Positions 1 to 8,812 of a stretch of 64,000 nt of DNA are shown piece after piece (the stretch's first letter is position 1; the number at the start of each line of letters is the position of its first letter). The notes beneath the pieces are model-generated. The model was not told the origin of the DNA. It ran no database searches and saw only the letters and a program-made list of their open reading frames with translations. The translations under genes were made by a program, and so were the position numbers. The stretch is from Verrucomicrobiota bacterium (GTDB lineage: Bacteria > Chlamydiota > Chlamydiia > Chlamydiales > Rhabdochlamydiaceae): the NCBI GenBank assembly GCA_018239715.1, contig JAFEGW010000008.1, forward strand, positions 62,001 to 126,000, in the 5' to 3' direction.

Positions 1-336
1 CCCTATTTTAGCATGGTCCAATCGGGCAGAAAAACCGTCGAAGGGCGGCTGAATAAACCCGACTTGCACAATTTAAAAGTAGGAGAGAGAATCCGTTTTC
101 AAAGAGAAAATGAAGTCAAACATTTTGTCGACGTCAGAGTGATTTCTCTGCGCCAGTATCCGACTTTTCGGGAAATGCTCAAAAGGGAAGGACTGAATCG
201 CTGCCTTCCCGATGTAAAAACCGTAGAAGAAGGCGTCCAGATTTATCACAGCTTCCCTTCTTATCGCGAAAACGAAATGCTCTACGGAGCTTTAGCAATT
301 GGAATTCATCCCATCAAGCTAGGAGAAAAGGCATGA
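1..336 (+). CDS. ASCH (PUA-like) domain protein, 5' end outside the window
   Basis: The frame is open from base 1, so the gene probably starts just outside the window; the first ATG in view is at 13. The stretch KTVEGRLNK followed by LKVGERIRF is the signature of ASCH domains, a PUA-like fold that binds RNA or modified nucleosides, and the domain runs to near the C-terminus. About 111 residues are visible, close to the usual size of a free-standing ASCH protein. The stop overlaps the next start as ATGA (333-336), so the two genes are probably translated together. The domain call is fairly firm; the substrate is unknown. Confidence 0.7.
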   Translation, partial: PYFSMVQSGRKTVEGRLNKPDLHNLKVGERIRFQRENEVKHFVDVRVISLRQYPTFREMLKREGLNRCLPDVKTVEEGVQIYHSFPSYRENEMLYGALAIGIHPIKLGEKA

Positions 337-1460
337 TTAAAGCAACCCCTGATCCAACGGCTGGACTTGCCCATGGCATGGCAGCGATGGCTATCACCCC
401 TAAACCTGCAGCTAAACCTCCTGCAGCGGCAGCGCCTGAAGTGAAATTCGGACTTCACTTCCTTAAAGTGGTAAAAGGAGTGCATGAAGATGATATTCAT
501 TGTATTGCTCGACTTACCGATGGGACTTTTGTCACAGGCTCTAAAGACGGGGCTCTTAAAAAATGGAATTTAAATGGAGAACTCGTTCGGGTTATCGACG
601 ATCCCGCGCTCATTGATTATACGAAATGGGTGACAGCCCTTGCGAGATTTAATGATACCCATTGGATCTGCGGCAAACGAGATGGGACTGCCATCCTCTG
701 GAATAATGAAGGAACGGCGTTTACCCAGCTCAATACCCAACATGCCCCTTTTCCCAAAGGCGGAGCCCCTTTATGCAAGCAAAGAAATGTTCATCGAATC
801 AACTGCCTTGCTTCCTTTGAACAGTGGACTAAAAAACCTTTATTCTTTGCAGGATGGGCAACCCAGTTTACCTTGCACGATGCCCATAGCCAAAAACGTT
901 TACGATATACTTATACTAGCAATAACGATTGGGTTTATGCCATCCAGCCTCTGGCGCATGATTCACTTCTTGTCGTGACAGGTTGCCGGCTGGATCTTTG
1001 GAACCTAAGGCCAGGTACGTTTGACTGGGAATGGAAAGATGAACTTATAGTTGAAGACAAGTCTTTGAAGCAGCGGCCCTATATCTCTGCTATCACTCCC
1101 TTGCAAGAAAATGCTGGAAAATATGGAGTGGCTGTTTTTGATGGATCTGTCCGTATTTATGACCTAACCGTCAAAAAAGAAATTTTTAAAGGTCAAGAAC
1201 ATATCAACCGCGTTTGGACAGTCGAGAATATTGCTCCTCATTGCTTTGCAAGCTGCGGAGACGATGGTTTTGTGAAATTATGGGACCTCCGCCTCACCCC
1301 TAAATCAACAGTGAGCCTGAAGGGTAATATCTATGAAAAATCAAGGGTATCTGTCCTGCTTCGCATCAACGATAATCAACTCATGGGAGCTTCTTGCCCT
1401 GATAATGTAAAATACTCCCAAACAAAAGCCCAGTTCACCTATTGGGATATTCGACGTTAA
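333..1460 (+). CDS. WD40 beta-propeller protein
   Basis: This 375-residue protein has an Ala/Pro-rich N-terminus (about residues 1-40) and then repeated blades with WD-type ends: GSKDGALKKWN near residue 66, CGKRDGTAILW, then CGDDGFVKLWDLR near 307 and a final YWDIRR. The length fits one seven-bladed propeller. WD40 propellers are protein-interaction platforms, common in eukaryotes and scattered in bacteria. There is no signal peptide or membrane segment. The start overlaps the ASCH gene by four bases. Two F-box/WD40 genes follow, so a role in interaction with host proteins is possible, but this protein lacks the F-box. Confidence 0.75.
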   Translation: MIKATPDPTAGLAHGMAAMAITPKPAAKPPAAAAPEVKFGLHFLKVVKGVHEDDIHCIARLTDGTFVTGSKDGALKKWNLNGELVRVIDDPALIDYTKWVTALARFNDTHWICGKRDGTAILWNNEGTAFTQLNTQHAPFPKGGAPLCKQRNVHRINCLASFEQWTKKPLFFAGWATQFTLHDAHSQKRLRYTYTSNNDWVYAIQPLAHDSLLVVTGCRLDLWNLRPGTFDWEWKDELIVEDKSLKQRPYISAITPLQENAGKYGVAVFDGSVRIYDLTVKKEIFKGQEHINRVWTVENIAPHCFASCGDDGFVKLWDLRLTPKSTVSLKGNIYEKSRVSVLLRINDNQLMGASCPDNVKYSQTKAQFTYWDIRR

Positions 1461-1489
1461 CGGGTTGATCAAAGCCTAAGGAGATATTC

Positions 1490-2950
1490 ATGGTTTCACA
1501 AATCGGGCAAAAAGGACTCGGTTATCAAGATCTAGCCCCGATAACCCATTTACCTTTAGATATTACCTTATTATTTTTAAGTCTATTGCCAGGACCCCAA
1601 GTGGCACGAACAAAAAGAGTATGCAAGTATTTCTTTCACGCTGTAAGTAACCAGAATCTCTGGACGCGGTTATGCCAGCGAGATTTGCCAGCCAGTGCAA
1701 TACCTGCGAGTGTGCCACCTTCACTTCACTATAAAAGATGTTTTCCGACAGAAGAAAATTGGAGGAAAGGCCGCTATGTCTATCAAAGGTTAAGCAACTG
1801 TGAAAGACCCTTATCTTTAAGAAATGATCAATTATTTAGCGAAGGCCCTAATTTGTCTTTTCAAATATGGGACTTAAGAAACTCCTCTTGCCGTACCGTG
1901 GAAGGTTTTCCCATTCATGATGACATCGATACTTGCTTACATGACGAAGACATCTTGGTTGGGGGTGCCAATTCGGGCCCATGCGGGGGACGTGCTTTTA
2001 AAGTATGGAATAAAGCAACAGGGAATTTTCTTTGGGGTGGAAATACTCACGATAAAGTAATTCTAGATGGACCTAGGCTCATTGTTCCTGGTTGTGACTA
2101 TGATACTACTACAAGACTTAGCACCGCACATATTCGTGCTTGCGATAAAAAAACGGGACACCGCCAATGGTCTATATTAGATCCTGAGCTAAGAAGTTCT
2201 TATTCTGTCCGTTTAAAGGGAAATCATTTGTTCGCATCAAAGCTTAACGAAGAATTTGTCAAGTATTGGGACAAAAATACCGGTGAGTTTATCCGCAAAG
2301 TAGGATCTGCAGAAAAACCTCTAAGCACTTATGAACTAGATAGTAAAAATCTCGTTTGCGGGTTCATAAATGGAAAGATAAGCGTCTTAAATAAAGAAAA
2401 CGGCACTGTCATTCATGAGCTTGTCGACCTGGAAGGAGAAGGTGAAATTGCTTGTTTATTGATCGATGAAGAAGTCATTTTGGCAACCAATCGTGCTTGT
2501 CACTTCGCCTGTTGGAATAAAGTCAGCGGGGATCTTTTATTTAAAATTAAAGCCGAGCCTCCGACCAACACTGATTGGAATAGGTATTCAACACGCCTAT
2601 CTTTGAGTGGTCCTCAATTGATATGGGATAGGGAAGATGGAAAACTAGAAATAAGAAATAAGTATACAGGACTACTCGTGAAAAGTTGCATCTCTGGAAG
2701 ACTATCGCCAGTCTTGAATATTGATGATTATCGTATTATTACCTATTCGTATTCTGATAAGAGGGTAAAAATTTGGGATAAACGTAATGGAGATCTGTTG
2801 TTCGTGTTTGACAAAATCCGCTGTAAAGTCTTCGGAAATCGCATGTTCACTGAAAACAGCGATAAAACAGTCGATGTTTGTGATTTTTCTGACAAACCTG
2901 AAATCCCATTTCCAGATAAAGGCCAGCTCCCATCGCCTCCTAAACCTTAA
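1490..2950 (+). CDS. F-box protein with WD40-like propeller (candidate effector)
   Basis: The protein is 486 residues long. Residues about 19-66 match an F-box: HLPLDITLLFLSLL, then TKRVCKYFFHAVS, then LWTRLCQRD. The rest is a series of propeller blades with a recurrent W-N/D-K-x-x-G pattern (VWNKATGNFLW, YWDKNTGEF, CWNKVSGDLLF, IWDKRNGDLLF). In eukaryotes the F-box binds Skp1 of SCF ubiquitin ligases and the propeller recruits substrate. Bacteria have no SCF, so this is probably a translocated effector or a gene acquired from a host. AAGGAG lies 7 bases before the ATG. The 3' end overlaps the convergent paralogue by 11 bases. Confidence 0.8.
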   Translation: MVSQIGQKGLGYQDLAPITHLPLDITLLFLSLLPGPQVARTKRVCKYFFHAVSNQNLWTRLCQRDLPASAIPASVPPSLHYKRCFPTEENWRKGRYVYQRLSNCERPLSLRNDQLFSEGPNLSFQIWDLRNSSCRTVEGFPIHDDIDTCLHDEDILVGGANSGPCGGRAFKVWNKATGNFLWGGNTHDKVILDGPRLIVPGCDYDTTTRLSTAHIRACDKKTGHRQWSILDPELRSSYSVRLKGNHLFASKLNEEFVKYWDKNTGEFIRKVGSAEKPLSTYELDSKNLVCGFINGKISVLNKENGTVIHELVDLEGEGEIACLLIDEEVILATNRACHFACWNKVSGDLLFKIKAEPPTNTDWNRYSTRLSLSGPQLIWDREDGKLEIRNKYTGLLVKSCISGRLSPVLNIDDYRIITYSYSDKRVKIWDKRNGDLLFVFDKIRCKVFGNRMFTENSDKTVDVCDFSDKPEIPFPDKGQLPSPPKP

Positions 2951-4325
2951 TCATGGCAGCGAAATCCCGCACTTCCACCTTACCCTCCGAAACTAAAAGA
3001 AGCCGATCCTCTTTTACCGAGCCATAATCGACATTAAAAAACTGTTGAAGCAGGGATCCCGTGCGCTTATTCCAAATCCTCATCAACCCATTTTTCGACC
3101 GAGTAAAAACTCTCTCGGGGTTTGTATGCATCACAAAAGAATAAACATCAGGATCTCCAGGCAAGGAACGGATCAAAGCTCCATTCACACACCTGCGCAT
3201 CTCAATAGCTCCACTTTCAGCTTTTGAAACAAAAAGCAAATCTCCATCTATCCAAGCTCCGGAGACGCCTTCGATCTTAAAGAGAGCTTGTTCTGTTGGT
3301 AAGTCCCAACACACCACAGCAGAAGCGTAAGTAGCAAAAAGCCGATTTTGTTGGAGAGTCAATGCAGAAACATTCAATAGACCTTCATTCAGAGTTTTTA
3401 TTAACTGACCATTCTGCCTATTCCAAACAAGAATAATCCCATTGTCATACCCTGCAATCAATTCCTCTTTACTGACGATAAAACAAGTTACAGGGCTCGA
3501 AGGAACAGCCGGAAGCTCTCTCACTAAAGTTACAAGGCTTTTGTCATAAATCTTGATCACTCCTTCAAGATTTCCAAAAATGAGATGAGGACCCTCTAGC
3601 ATCAGCGTTAAAGAGTTAATATTGGGGGCAGGTATCATTCTTTTTTGCAGCCCTGTCCACTTATCCCAAAAAACAATTTGCGAATTGTTAGGAATAGGTC
3701 CTTCTCCTATAGCGCTGATCAGATGGCCGTCATCCAGGATAAGTTTAGGATAGCAGAAATTTTGCCATAGTTTCTGGCCGGTCGTTTTATTCCAGACTTT
3801 GACCCTCCCTCCAAGGCCAGTATCATCATAGGAAATGAGCAAATTCCCTTCATTAATCACATATTCGATATGATTCCCAGGCGATCCTTCAAACGTTTGC
3901 TCAAAAACAGCACTTTGCAGATTCCAAATCCCCAAAGCAGAACCTTTCAATTCGCAAACGATTCTCTGGTCATCCATGACGATTTCTCCTCCTAATGACC
4001 AGGAAGATCCAGTGGGAATGATATGCGGCAGGTATCTGCTTTTTTCCCAGTTTCTTTCAATTTGGTAGCGATGTCGATATTGGAAGCTAGCAAGGATATC
4101 ACTACTCATCCATCTTCCAGGAAAATCTCTTCTAAAAAGAAGAGCCCAAAGAGACTCATTGCTAGCCAGCTTCCTGAATCGTCTACACACTCGTTTTGTA
4201 TGCTCAATCTCTGTAATAGGCAGCCAGAGCAAAACGAGCTGGGTCAATACCGACGGCAGCTGAGTAAGAGCCACCCCGGCTTGAGAAAACTCACAACTAC
4301 TTAAACACAGAGTTCGAACAGCCAT
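2940..4325 (-). CDS. F-box protein with WD40-like propeller, second copy
   Basis: This protein has the same design as its convergent neighbour: an F-box around LPSVLTQLVLLWLPI, TKRVCRRFRKLAS and LWALLFRRDFPG, followed by blades ending VWNKTTGQKLW, FWDKWTG, VWNRQNGQLI, CWDLPTEQALF and IWNKRTGSLL. I start it at the ATG ending at 4325 (461 residues), which puts the F-box near the N-terminus as in the neighbour and leaves a gap to the divergent gene. An upstream in-frame ATG at 4400 would overlap that gene by 27 bases and cannot be excluded. The two F-box proteins have diverged clearly, so the duplication is not recent. Confidence 0.77.
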   Translation of the reverse strand: MAVRTLCLSSCEFSQAGVALTQLPSVLTQLVLLWLPITEIEHTKRVCRRFRKLASNESLWALLFRRDFPGRWMSSDILASFQYRHRYQIERNWEKSRYLPHIIPTGSSWSLGGEIVMDDQRIVCELKGSALGIWNLQSAVFEQTFEGSPGNHIEYVINEGNLLISYDDTGLGGRVKVWNKTTGQKLWQNFCYPKLILDDGHLISAIGEGPIPNNSQIVFWDKWTGLQKRMIPAPNINSLTLMLEGPHLIFGNLEGVIKIYDKSLVTLVRELPAVPSSPVTCFIVSKEELIAGYDNGIILVWNRQNGQLIKTLNEGLLNVSALTLQQNRLFATYASAVVCWDLPTEQALFKIEGVSGAWIDGDLLFVSKAESGAIEMRRCVNGALIRSLPGDPDVYSFVMHTNPERVFTRSKNGLMRIWNKRTGSLLQQFFNVDYGSVKEDRLLLVSEGKVEVRDFAAMIKV

Positions 4326-4373
4326 CTGCAAATATTTTTGACTTCTTGAGCTTTCTTGTCTAGGATAAGCCGT

Positions 4374-6491
4374 ATGGAGAGCTATCTTTTTTCCGACCAT
4401 TTCGACCTAGTCACCCCCGATGGCAAAATCACTTCGATTCAGCAGACAGCTCCCACCCAAGCTGTCGCAGAAGTCCTCATCGAGAACATTTCCCCTGCTT
4501 TTGTCGGATTCAAAATCGACCCTCAGCTCGTGAAGTTCAACTTTAAAAGCACTTTGGCCCAGCTCGGCCTCAATGCCCTTCCGCAAGCGATTGAACTCGA
4601 TGCCCATGCCCATTTTGCCCGCCTTACCCTGCACATTGAAGCGATTGGACCGATTGCTACCGCCATGCTGCCCTGGCTCACTCCCGGCGCTTACATCGGC
4701 AAACTTTTTGCCGCCGATGACCGGCGGCGCGTCCGCGATCCCGAATACCTCTCGCGAATGTTCGGTAGAGCCGACCGGTACGGCGCGCCTTTGCTTTCTC
4801 TAGGCGGTCTGCAAGGGACTGATGAACTCATCTTAGAAAAAGTCGAAGGAAGAACCGTCGCCTATTTAAGCCTCCTTGACGGAGTCCTCGTCTACGATGA
4901 AAATATGAAGGGATTTCTTCCGATCTTAAGAAAGGCTCTCCACGATCCCTATGTGAAGACCCGCTCCCTCCTTCAGCTCCAGCAGAGCTGGAAACCCGGA
5001 GCTTCCCGCATCGTCAAAAAAGACGAAATCCTCCTTGTCTGCACACTTCCTCTGCATATCCGCACGGTTTTTGCGCGCGTGGTAGAGGAGCTGCTGCCTG
5101 AAGGCGTCCATCATACCACTGCCTCTGTCCTTCAACCCGACACGAAGGCCTCCGGCAACGTCTATGAACTGTACGGCTCCTCTTCGAAGGAACTGAGCGA
5201 TATTCCTCTGGAATTTTACACCCTAGAGCCCCACCGCGAGCACGTCTTCTTTGCCGACCGCGACCAGCTTCAAGCTTCTCTCGAAAATCCCCACGTGGTC
5301 GTCGAAGCGTTCGATACAGCACCGGCGCCCCTGCATCATCTTGCCGCTGTGTTCGTCGTCAAAGGCGAGCAACTTCTGCATCTTCAACCTTCGGATTGGA
5401 TCGCCCGAGAACCGCGGATGAGCGAGTTTCCCGGCGTTGTCAACCCCGCACGCCAGGCCGCTGCAGTAGAAAAATACATTCACCAACAACCCGCCTATCC
5501 TTTTCTCAAAGCCATCGAAGACGGCCTGATCACCAGCGAAGGGATCTTGCTCACCCGCTACTTCCCTTCCCCCCTGCTCAAGCAAATGCTCCTTTCCGAT
5601 CAAATCCACCGCCATCTCAAAAGGATTTATTTTAAATATCCCTCGCGAACCTATGGCGATTATTTTTCTCACGAAGACCGGTCGATGCTGCTCGATCTGG
5701 CCAAGTTCGGGATACCGACCTATTGGGTCGATGAGGCGAGCCAAAAGATCCTGCAATATTTCCCCAAGCCGCATAAAGACTCCGGGATGTTCGTCCCCCA
5801 TGAATCGATAGAGACGTTTTTAAAAGCGACCCTTTTTGGGCTCTACGGCTCCAATCTTTCTGAAGGTACATTTGAGCAAGAGCTCACAGACCTCTTGCAG
5901 GGCCTTGTCCAATTGTCCCGCGAGATGAACCATCCTCTTTTGAACCCCGAGACCCCGATCGCCTTCGTGACCGGTGGAGGTCCGGGCTCGATGAGCCTCG
6001 GCAACCGCGTTGCGAAAAAAGTCGGCATTCTTTCTTGCGCCAATATCATGGACTTCCGGGGAGAAAAAGGAGCTGTTGTCAATGAACAGAAGCAAAATCC
6101 CTACATCGATGCGAAGATGACCTATCGTCTTGATAAACTCGTCGAACGGCAAGCCGAGTTCAATCTTGATTTTCCGATCTTCCTCATGGGAGGCATCGGG
6201 ACAGACTTTGAATATGCTCTCGAAGAAGTCCGCCGCAAAGTCGGCGCAGCAGCCCCTACTCCCGTGCTACTCTTTGGCACTCCCGAATATTGGAAGAAAA
6301 AGATCTCCGCGCGGTTCCACTGCAACCTCGAGACCGGAACGATTACCGGCTCCGAATGGGTCAGCAACTGCTTCTATTGCGTCCAAAATGCAGCCCAAGG
6401 ACTCAAAATCTACAAACAGTTTTTCAGCGGAACGCTGAAGATCGGTGTGAACGGCCCCGTCTACGATGACGGATTTGTCAGCCAAATTTAG
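4374..6491 (+). CDS. Large protein with C-terminal LOG-like (Rossmann) domain
   Basis: The protein is 705 residues long from the ATG at 4374, with AGGA just upstream; a TTG at 4356 is a less likely start. The C-terminal third carries the two LOG/lysine-decarboxylase-like family signatures, FVTGGGPGSMS near residue 530 and LMGGIGTDFE near 605, with PVLLFGTPEYW after them. LOG-family enzymes act on nucleotides, for example releasing cytokinin from its ribotide. Here the second motif is MGGIGT in place of the usual PGGxGT. The first 500 residues match no family I know. No signal peptide is present. The protein is probably cytoplasmic, nucleotide-binding, of unknown pathway. Confidence 0.7.
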   Translation: MESYLFSDHFDLVTPDGKITSIQQTAPTQAVAEVLIENISPAFVGFKIDPQLVKFNFKSTLAQLGLNALPQAIELDAHAHFARLTLHIEAIGPIATAMLPWLTPGAYIGKLFAADDRRRVRDPEYLSRMFGRADRYGAPLLSLGGLQGTDELILEKVEGRTVAYLSLLDGVLVYDENMKGFLPILRKALHDPYVKTRSLLQLQQSWKPGASRIVKKDEILLVCTLPLHIRTVFARVVEELLPEGVHHTTASVLQPDTKASGNVYELYGSSSKELSDIPLEFYTLEPHREHVFFADRDQLQASLENPHVVVEAFDTAPAPLHHLAAVFVVKGEQLLHLQPSDWIAREPRMSEFPGVVNPARQAAAVEKYIHQQPAYPFLKAIEDGLITSEGILLTRYFPSPLLKQMLLSDQIHRHLKRIYFKYPSRTYGDYFSHEDRSMLLDLAKFGIPTYWVDEASQKILQYFPKPHKDSGMFVPHESIETFLKATLFGLYGSNLSEGTFEQELTDLLQGLVQLSREMNHPLLNPETPIAFVTGGGPGSMSLGNRVAKKVGILSCANIMDFRGEKGAVVNEQKQNPYIDAKMTYRLDKLVERQAEFNLDFPIFLMGGIGTDFEYALEEVRRKVGAAAPTPVLLFGTPEYWKKKISARFHCNLETGTITGSEWVSNCFYCVQNAAQGLKIYKQFFSGTLKIGVNGPVYDDGFVSQI

Positions 6492-6497
6492 ACAGGC

Positions 6498-7700
6498 TTA
6501 GAATCCCCAGGAAAATCCAATTTCGCCGTACTTGGTCCTTTTATTGAAGAACTGTCCCTCGTACGAAAATCCCTGGTGGTACTGAAGATAAAGCCGCATC
6601 TTTCGGCCCACGCCTTGCAATTTGCTGAACTCATACCCTACTTTAAAAGTACAATCGAGGTCCCAGCCGTGCTGCTGCCAGTTTTCCATATTCGCGGCAA
6701 AAAATGGCGTTCCAAAAAGCTTGTGGTAATTGAGCTTCTGACCAAATAACCTGAGCTCCATTCCCCAAATCACATAGAGAGGCTTGAGCTTAAAAGTATC
6801 GTCGCTCGCAAAGACAACCCCCGGGCCTGCATAGACTCTCAGTCCACTAGAAAACTGATAGGAAGAAATCCAGTCAAAAGCTTCAAAGCTGGGGTTTCTT
6901 CTCTTCACTCTCAAATGATCCCGATGGCAGAGAACTTCGTCTCCCATATGCCCCGAAATATGATAAACCCGGGCCCTGAACGACCACTTATCAAAAGCAT
7001 ACGTCAGCGGAATTCCCACTAAATAGTCGGTGTTGAAAAGCTCACAGGTATTATGTCTCCTGTGAGGAACATGGCTAAAATTGAAAACCGCCCAAACCCC
7101 CGCTGAAATCCCAATCTGCAGATCTCCATGCCAGCGAAAGACATCGTGCCAGCGGAAAATCGGAAAGTCGTCTCCCAAAGAGACCGCGACCGCTTTCCTT
7201 CCCACGACTTTGTCTCCCATCCTCCAGTTCACCGAATAAACGGGTTCTCTAGGATCGGCAATCAAGGGTAAGAAAAGCACCGTCGATTGAGGAAACCAAA
7301 CTCCTGACACCCTCGGCGCTTCGGTATATCCCTTTCTCGACTGGATCTCCTCTTTCGTCATCTCGTCTTTGACTTCGACAGAAGTGACTCCCGGCAGGTC
7401 CTGCACATACGAAACAATACTCTTGGCGATCAGGTCGTTCTTCGGGAGGTTGTAGAGGGTTACATGGTGGTCTTTGACGACCACGATCACATTGTACTCG
7501 TAATAGGTGGAATCGATCAGTGATTGGATGTATCCTTCCAGATAAGGATCGGTCGCATGCTCGAAGGTATCGACAGGGAGGCTGTCTCCCCTCTTGATGA
7601 CCGACAGCTCAGGGTCGACCTTAGCAATCGGCTCTTCGACCTCCGCGGCCCCCAGACTCAGTAGACATAGACTAGCGATGACAGTCACGACGCGGTTCAT
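6498..7700 (-). CDS. Outer-membrane beta-barrel with N-terminal BON-like domain (DUF1207-like)
   Basis: The ATG ending at 7700 is preceded by a strong AAGGAG and gives 400 residues; an upstream GTG at 7724 is rejected. The first 20 residues are a signal peptide (RVVTVIASLCLLSLGAAE). Residues about 55-115 resemble a BON domain (VIVVVKDHHVTLYNLP, then DLPGVTSVEV). The remainder, starting around FLPLIADPREPVYSVNW, resembles DUF1207 and has alternating aromatic strands ending in GEIGFSWGF, a typical barrel C-terminus with terminal Phe. The likely place is the outer membrane. It converges with the LOG-like gene, with 6 bases between stops. Confidence 0.65.
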   Translation of the reverse strand: MNRVVTVIASLCLLSLGAAEVEEPIAKVDPELSVIKRGDSLPVDTFEHATDPYLEGYIQSLIDSTYYEYNVIVVVKDHHVTLYNLPKNDLIAKSIVSYVQDLPGVTSVEVKDEMTKEEIQSRKGYTEAPRVSGVWFPQSTVLFLPLIADPREPVYSVNWRMGDKVVGRKAVAVSLGDDFPIFRWHDVFRWHGDLQIGISAGVWAVFNFSHVPHRRHNTCELFNTDYLVGIPLTYAFDKWSFRARVYHISGHMGDEVLCHRDHLRVKRRNPSFEAFDWISSYQFSSGLRVYAGPGVVFASDDTFKLKPLYVIWGMELRLFGQKLNYHKLFGTPFFAANMENWQQHGWDLDCTFKVGYEFSKLQGVGRKMRLYLQYHQGFSYEGQFFNKRTKYGEIGFSWGF

Positions 7701-7796
7701 GCATCTCCTTCCAATAGAACCCACAATGCCTAGGCAAAAGGCACCCTATACGTCTCTATAACTAACTGTCCTATAAAATCCAAAAAATTTTTTACA

Positions 7797-7825
7797 TTGC
7801 CTACTGAAACAGTCTAAGATATGAT
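7797..7825 (+). promoter_or_regulatory. Promoter of the CAT-anticodon tRNA
   Basis: The -35 TTGCCT (7797-7802) is separated by 17 bases from the -10 TATGAT (7820-7825). It lies 12 bases before the first base of the tRNA, the expected spacing for a sigma-70/sigma-66 promoter. Confidence 0.7.
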
Positions 7826-7837
7826 ACTTTCCCTCCC

Positions 7838-7910
7838 GGGGCAGTAGCTCAGTGGTTAGAGCGGCGGACTCATAACCCGTTGGTCGCTGGTTCAATCCCA
7901 GCCTGCCCCA
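7838..7910 (+). tRNA. tRNA with CAT anticodon (Met, or Ile2)
   Basis: The cloverleaf is complete: acceptor GGGGCAG (7838-7844) pairs with CTGCCCC (7903-7909), D-arm GCTC/GAGC, anticodon loop CTCATAA giving CAT, and T-loop TTCAATC. The discriminator is A and CCA is not encoded. The lack of initiator features suggests elongator tRNA-Met or the tRNA-Ile whose C34 is changed to lysidine; the TTGGTCGCTGGTTC arm resembles Ile2 of other bacteria. I cannot decide between them from sequence alone. Confidence 0.93.
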
Positions 7911-8016
7911 ATTCTTTTTAAATCCCTGAATCACAGCGGGAAATCGTTGAACCTCTTTCTTCTAAAGGCAAACGAAGTTAGGATTCTAATCGGAAAAGCT
8001 AAGCCAGGATATCCGA

Positions 8017-8745
8017 ATGAAAGCTCCAATCGTGACGGACATGCAGAAAAAGATCCGGGAGCTAGGACAGAAGAAAAGCTATGCCTTTGTCGATTTGGGT
8101 ATAACAAAGGAAGAATGGGACTTCATCGATCAATTAAAATTCACCCAACTTTCTCCTGAAGCCACCTCGGAATATGACCGTTTTGGAAGCCTGCATCTTT
8201 TAAAAACCGAACTGCCGATTTTTTTAAGAACCCTCGGAAACAATGACGAAGAGGTCCTACAAACAGTGACTGAAGTTATCTCCCGCACGGTCGACCATGT
8301 CTTAGAAGCCACCCATAAAAACAGCGCTTGGGTGAGTGTCCGGGCTTCGGTCCCCACTCCTGCTTTTAATCTGCCCCGTTGGCACATCGATGGTGCCTAT
8401 TATGGCTTGGACCATTCTCTCCCCTCTCTGAGACCTGTTCTGAAATTTGCCGCGGTTTTGAAGGGAAGTCCTACACTGCTCTATCCTCTCCCGGAGGATA
8501 AGCGGGAAGAATTTAACTTAAAGATGAGCCACCGGGAGGCCTTAGCTAAGCTCTTGGACACCCATCAAGTAGAATCTCCCCGCAAAGGAGAAGGCGTGTT
8601 TTTTATTGTAGCTGATACCCAATTAGGCGCTGTCCATTCCGAGCCCAAAATAGATGAAAATCGCCTATTCTTCTCTATCTTAGTGGGAGAGGAGGCTGAG
8701 ATTAATGAGCTTTACTTACGGTGGCATCCGCACTCAGCTAGTTAA
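8017..8745 (+). CDS. Possible Fe(II)/2-oxoglutarate oxygenase-like protein
   Basis: The protein has 242 residues and no signal peptide. The middle contains RWHIDGAYYG, a possible H-x-D metal pair, and about 100 residues later AVHSEP followed by ENRLFFSILVG, which could supply the distal His and the Arg that binds 2-oxoglutarate. The strand-like stretches KFAAVLKGSPTLLYPL and GEGVFFIVAD fit a cupin-type barrel. This is motif reading only; overall I do not recognise the family. The gene stands alone, 106 bases after the tRNA. Confidence 0.5.
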   Translation: MKAPIVTDMQKKIRELGQKKSYAFVDLGITKEEWDFIDQLKFTQLSPEATSEYDRFGSLHLLKTELPIFLRTLGNNDEEVLQTVTEVISRTVDHVLEATHKNSAWVSVRASVPTPAFNLPRWHIDGAYYGLDHSLPSLRPVLKFAAVLKGSPTLLYPLPEDKREEFNLKMSHREALAKLLDTHQVESPRKGEGVFFIVADTQLGAVHSEPKIDENRLFFSILVGEEAEINELYLRWHPHSAS

Positions 8746-8812
8746 TACAGATGATTGCAACTTGCTTTTCCTAGAAAACAGGCGTATATTATTTCTCAAT
8801 TCCTAAAAATTT

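Noticed and set aside
4325-4400. Upstream start of the second F-box gene
   Set aside because: It overlaps the divergent gene's start; kept as an alternative only.
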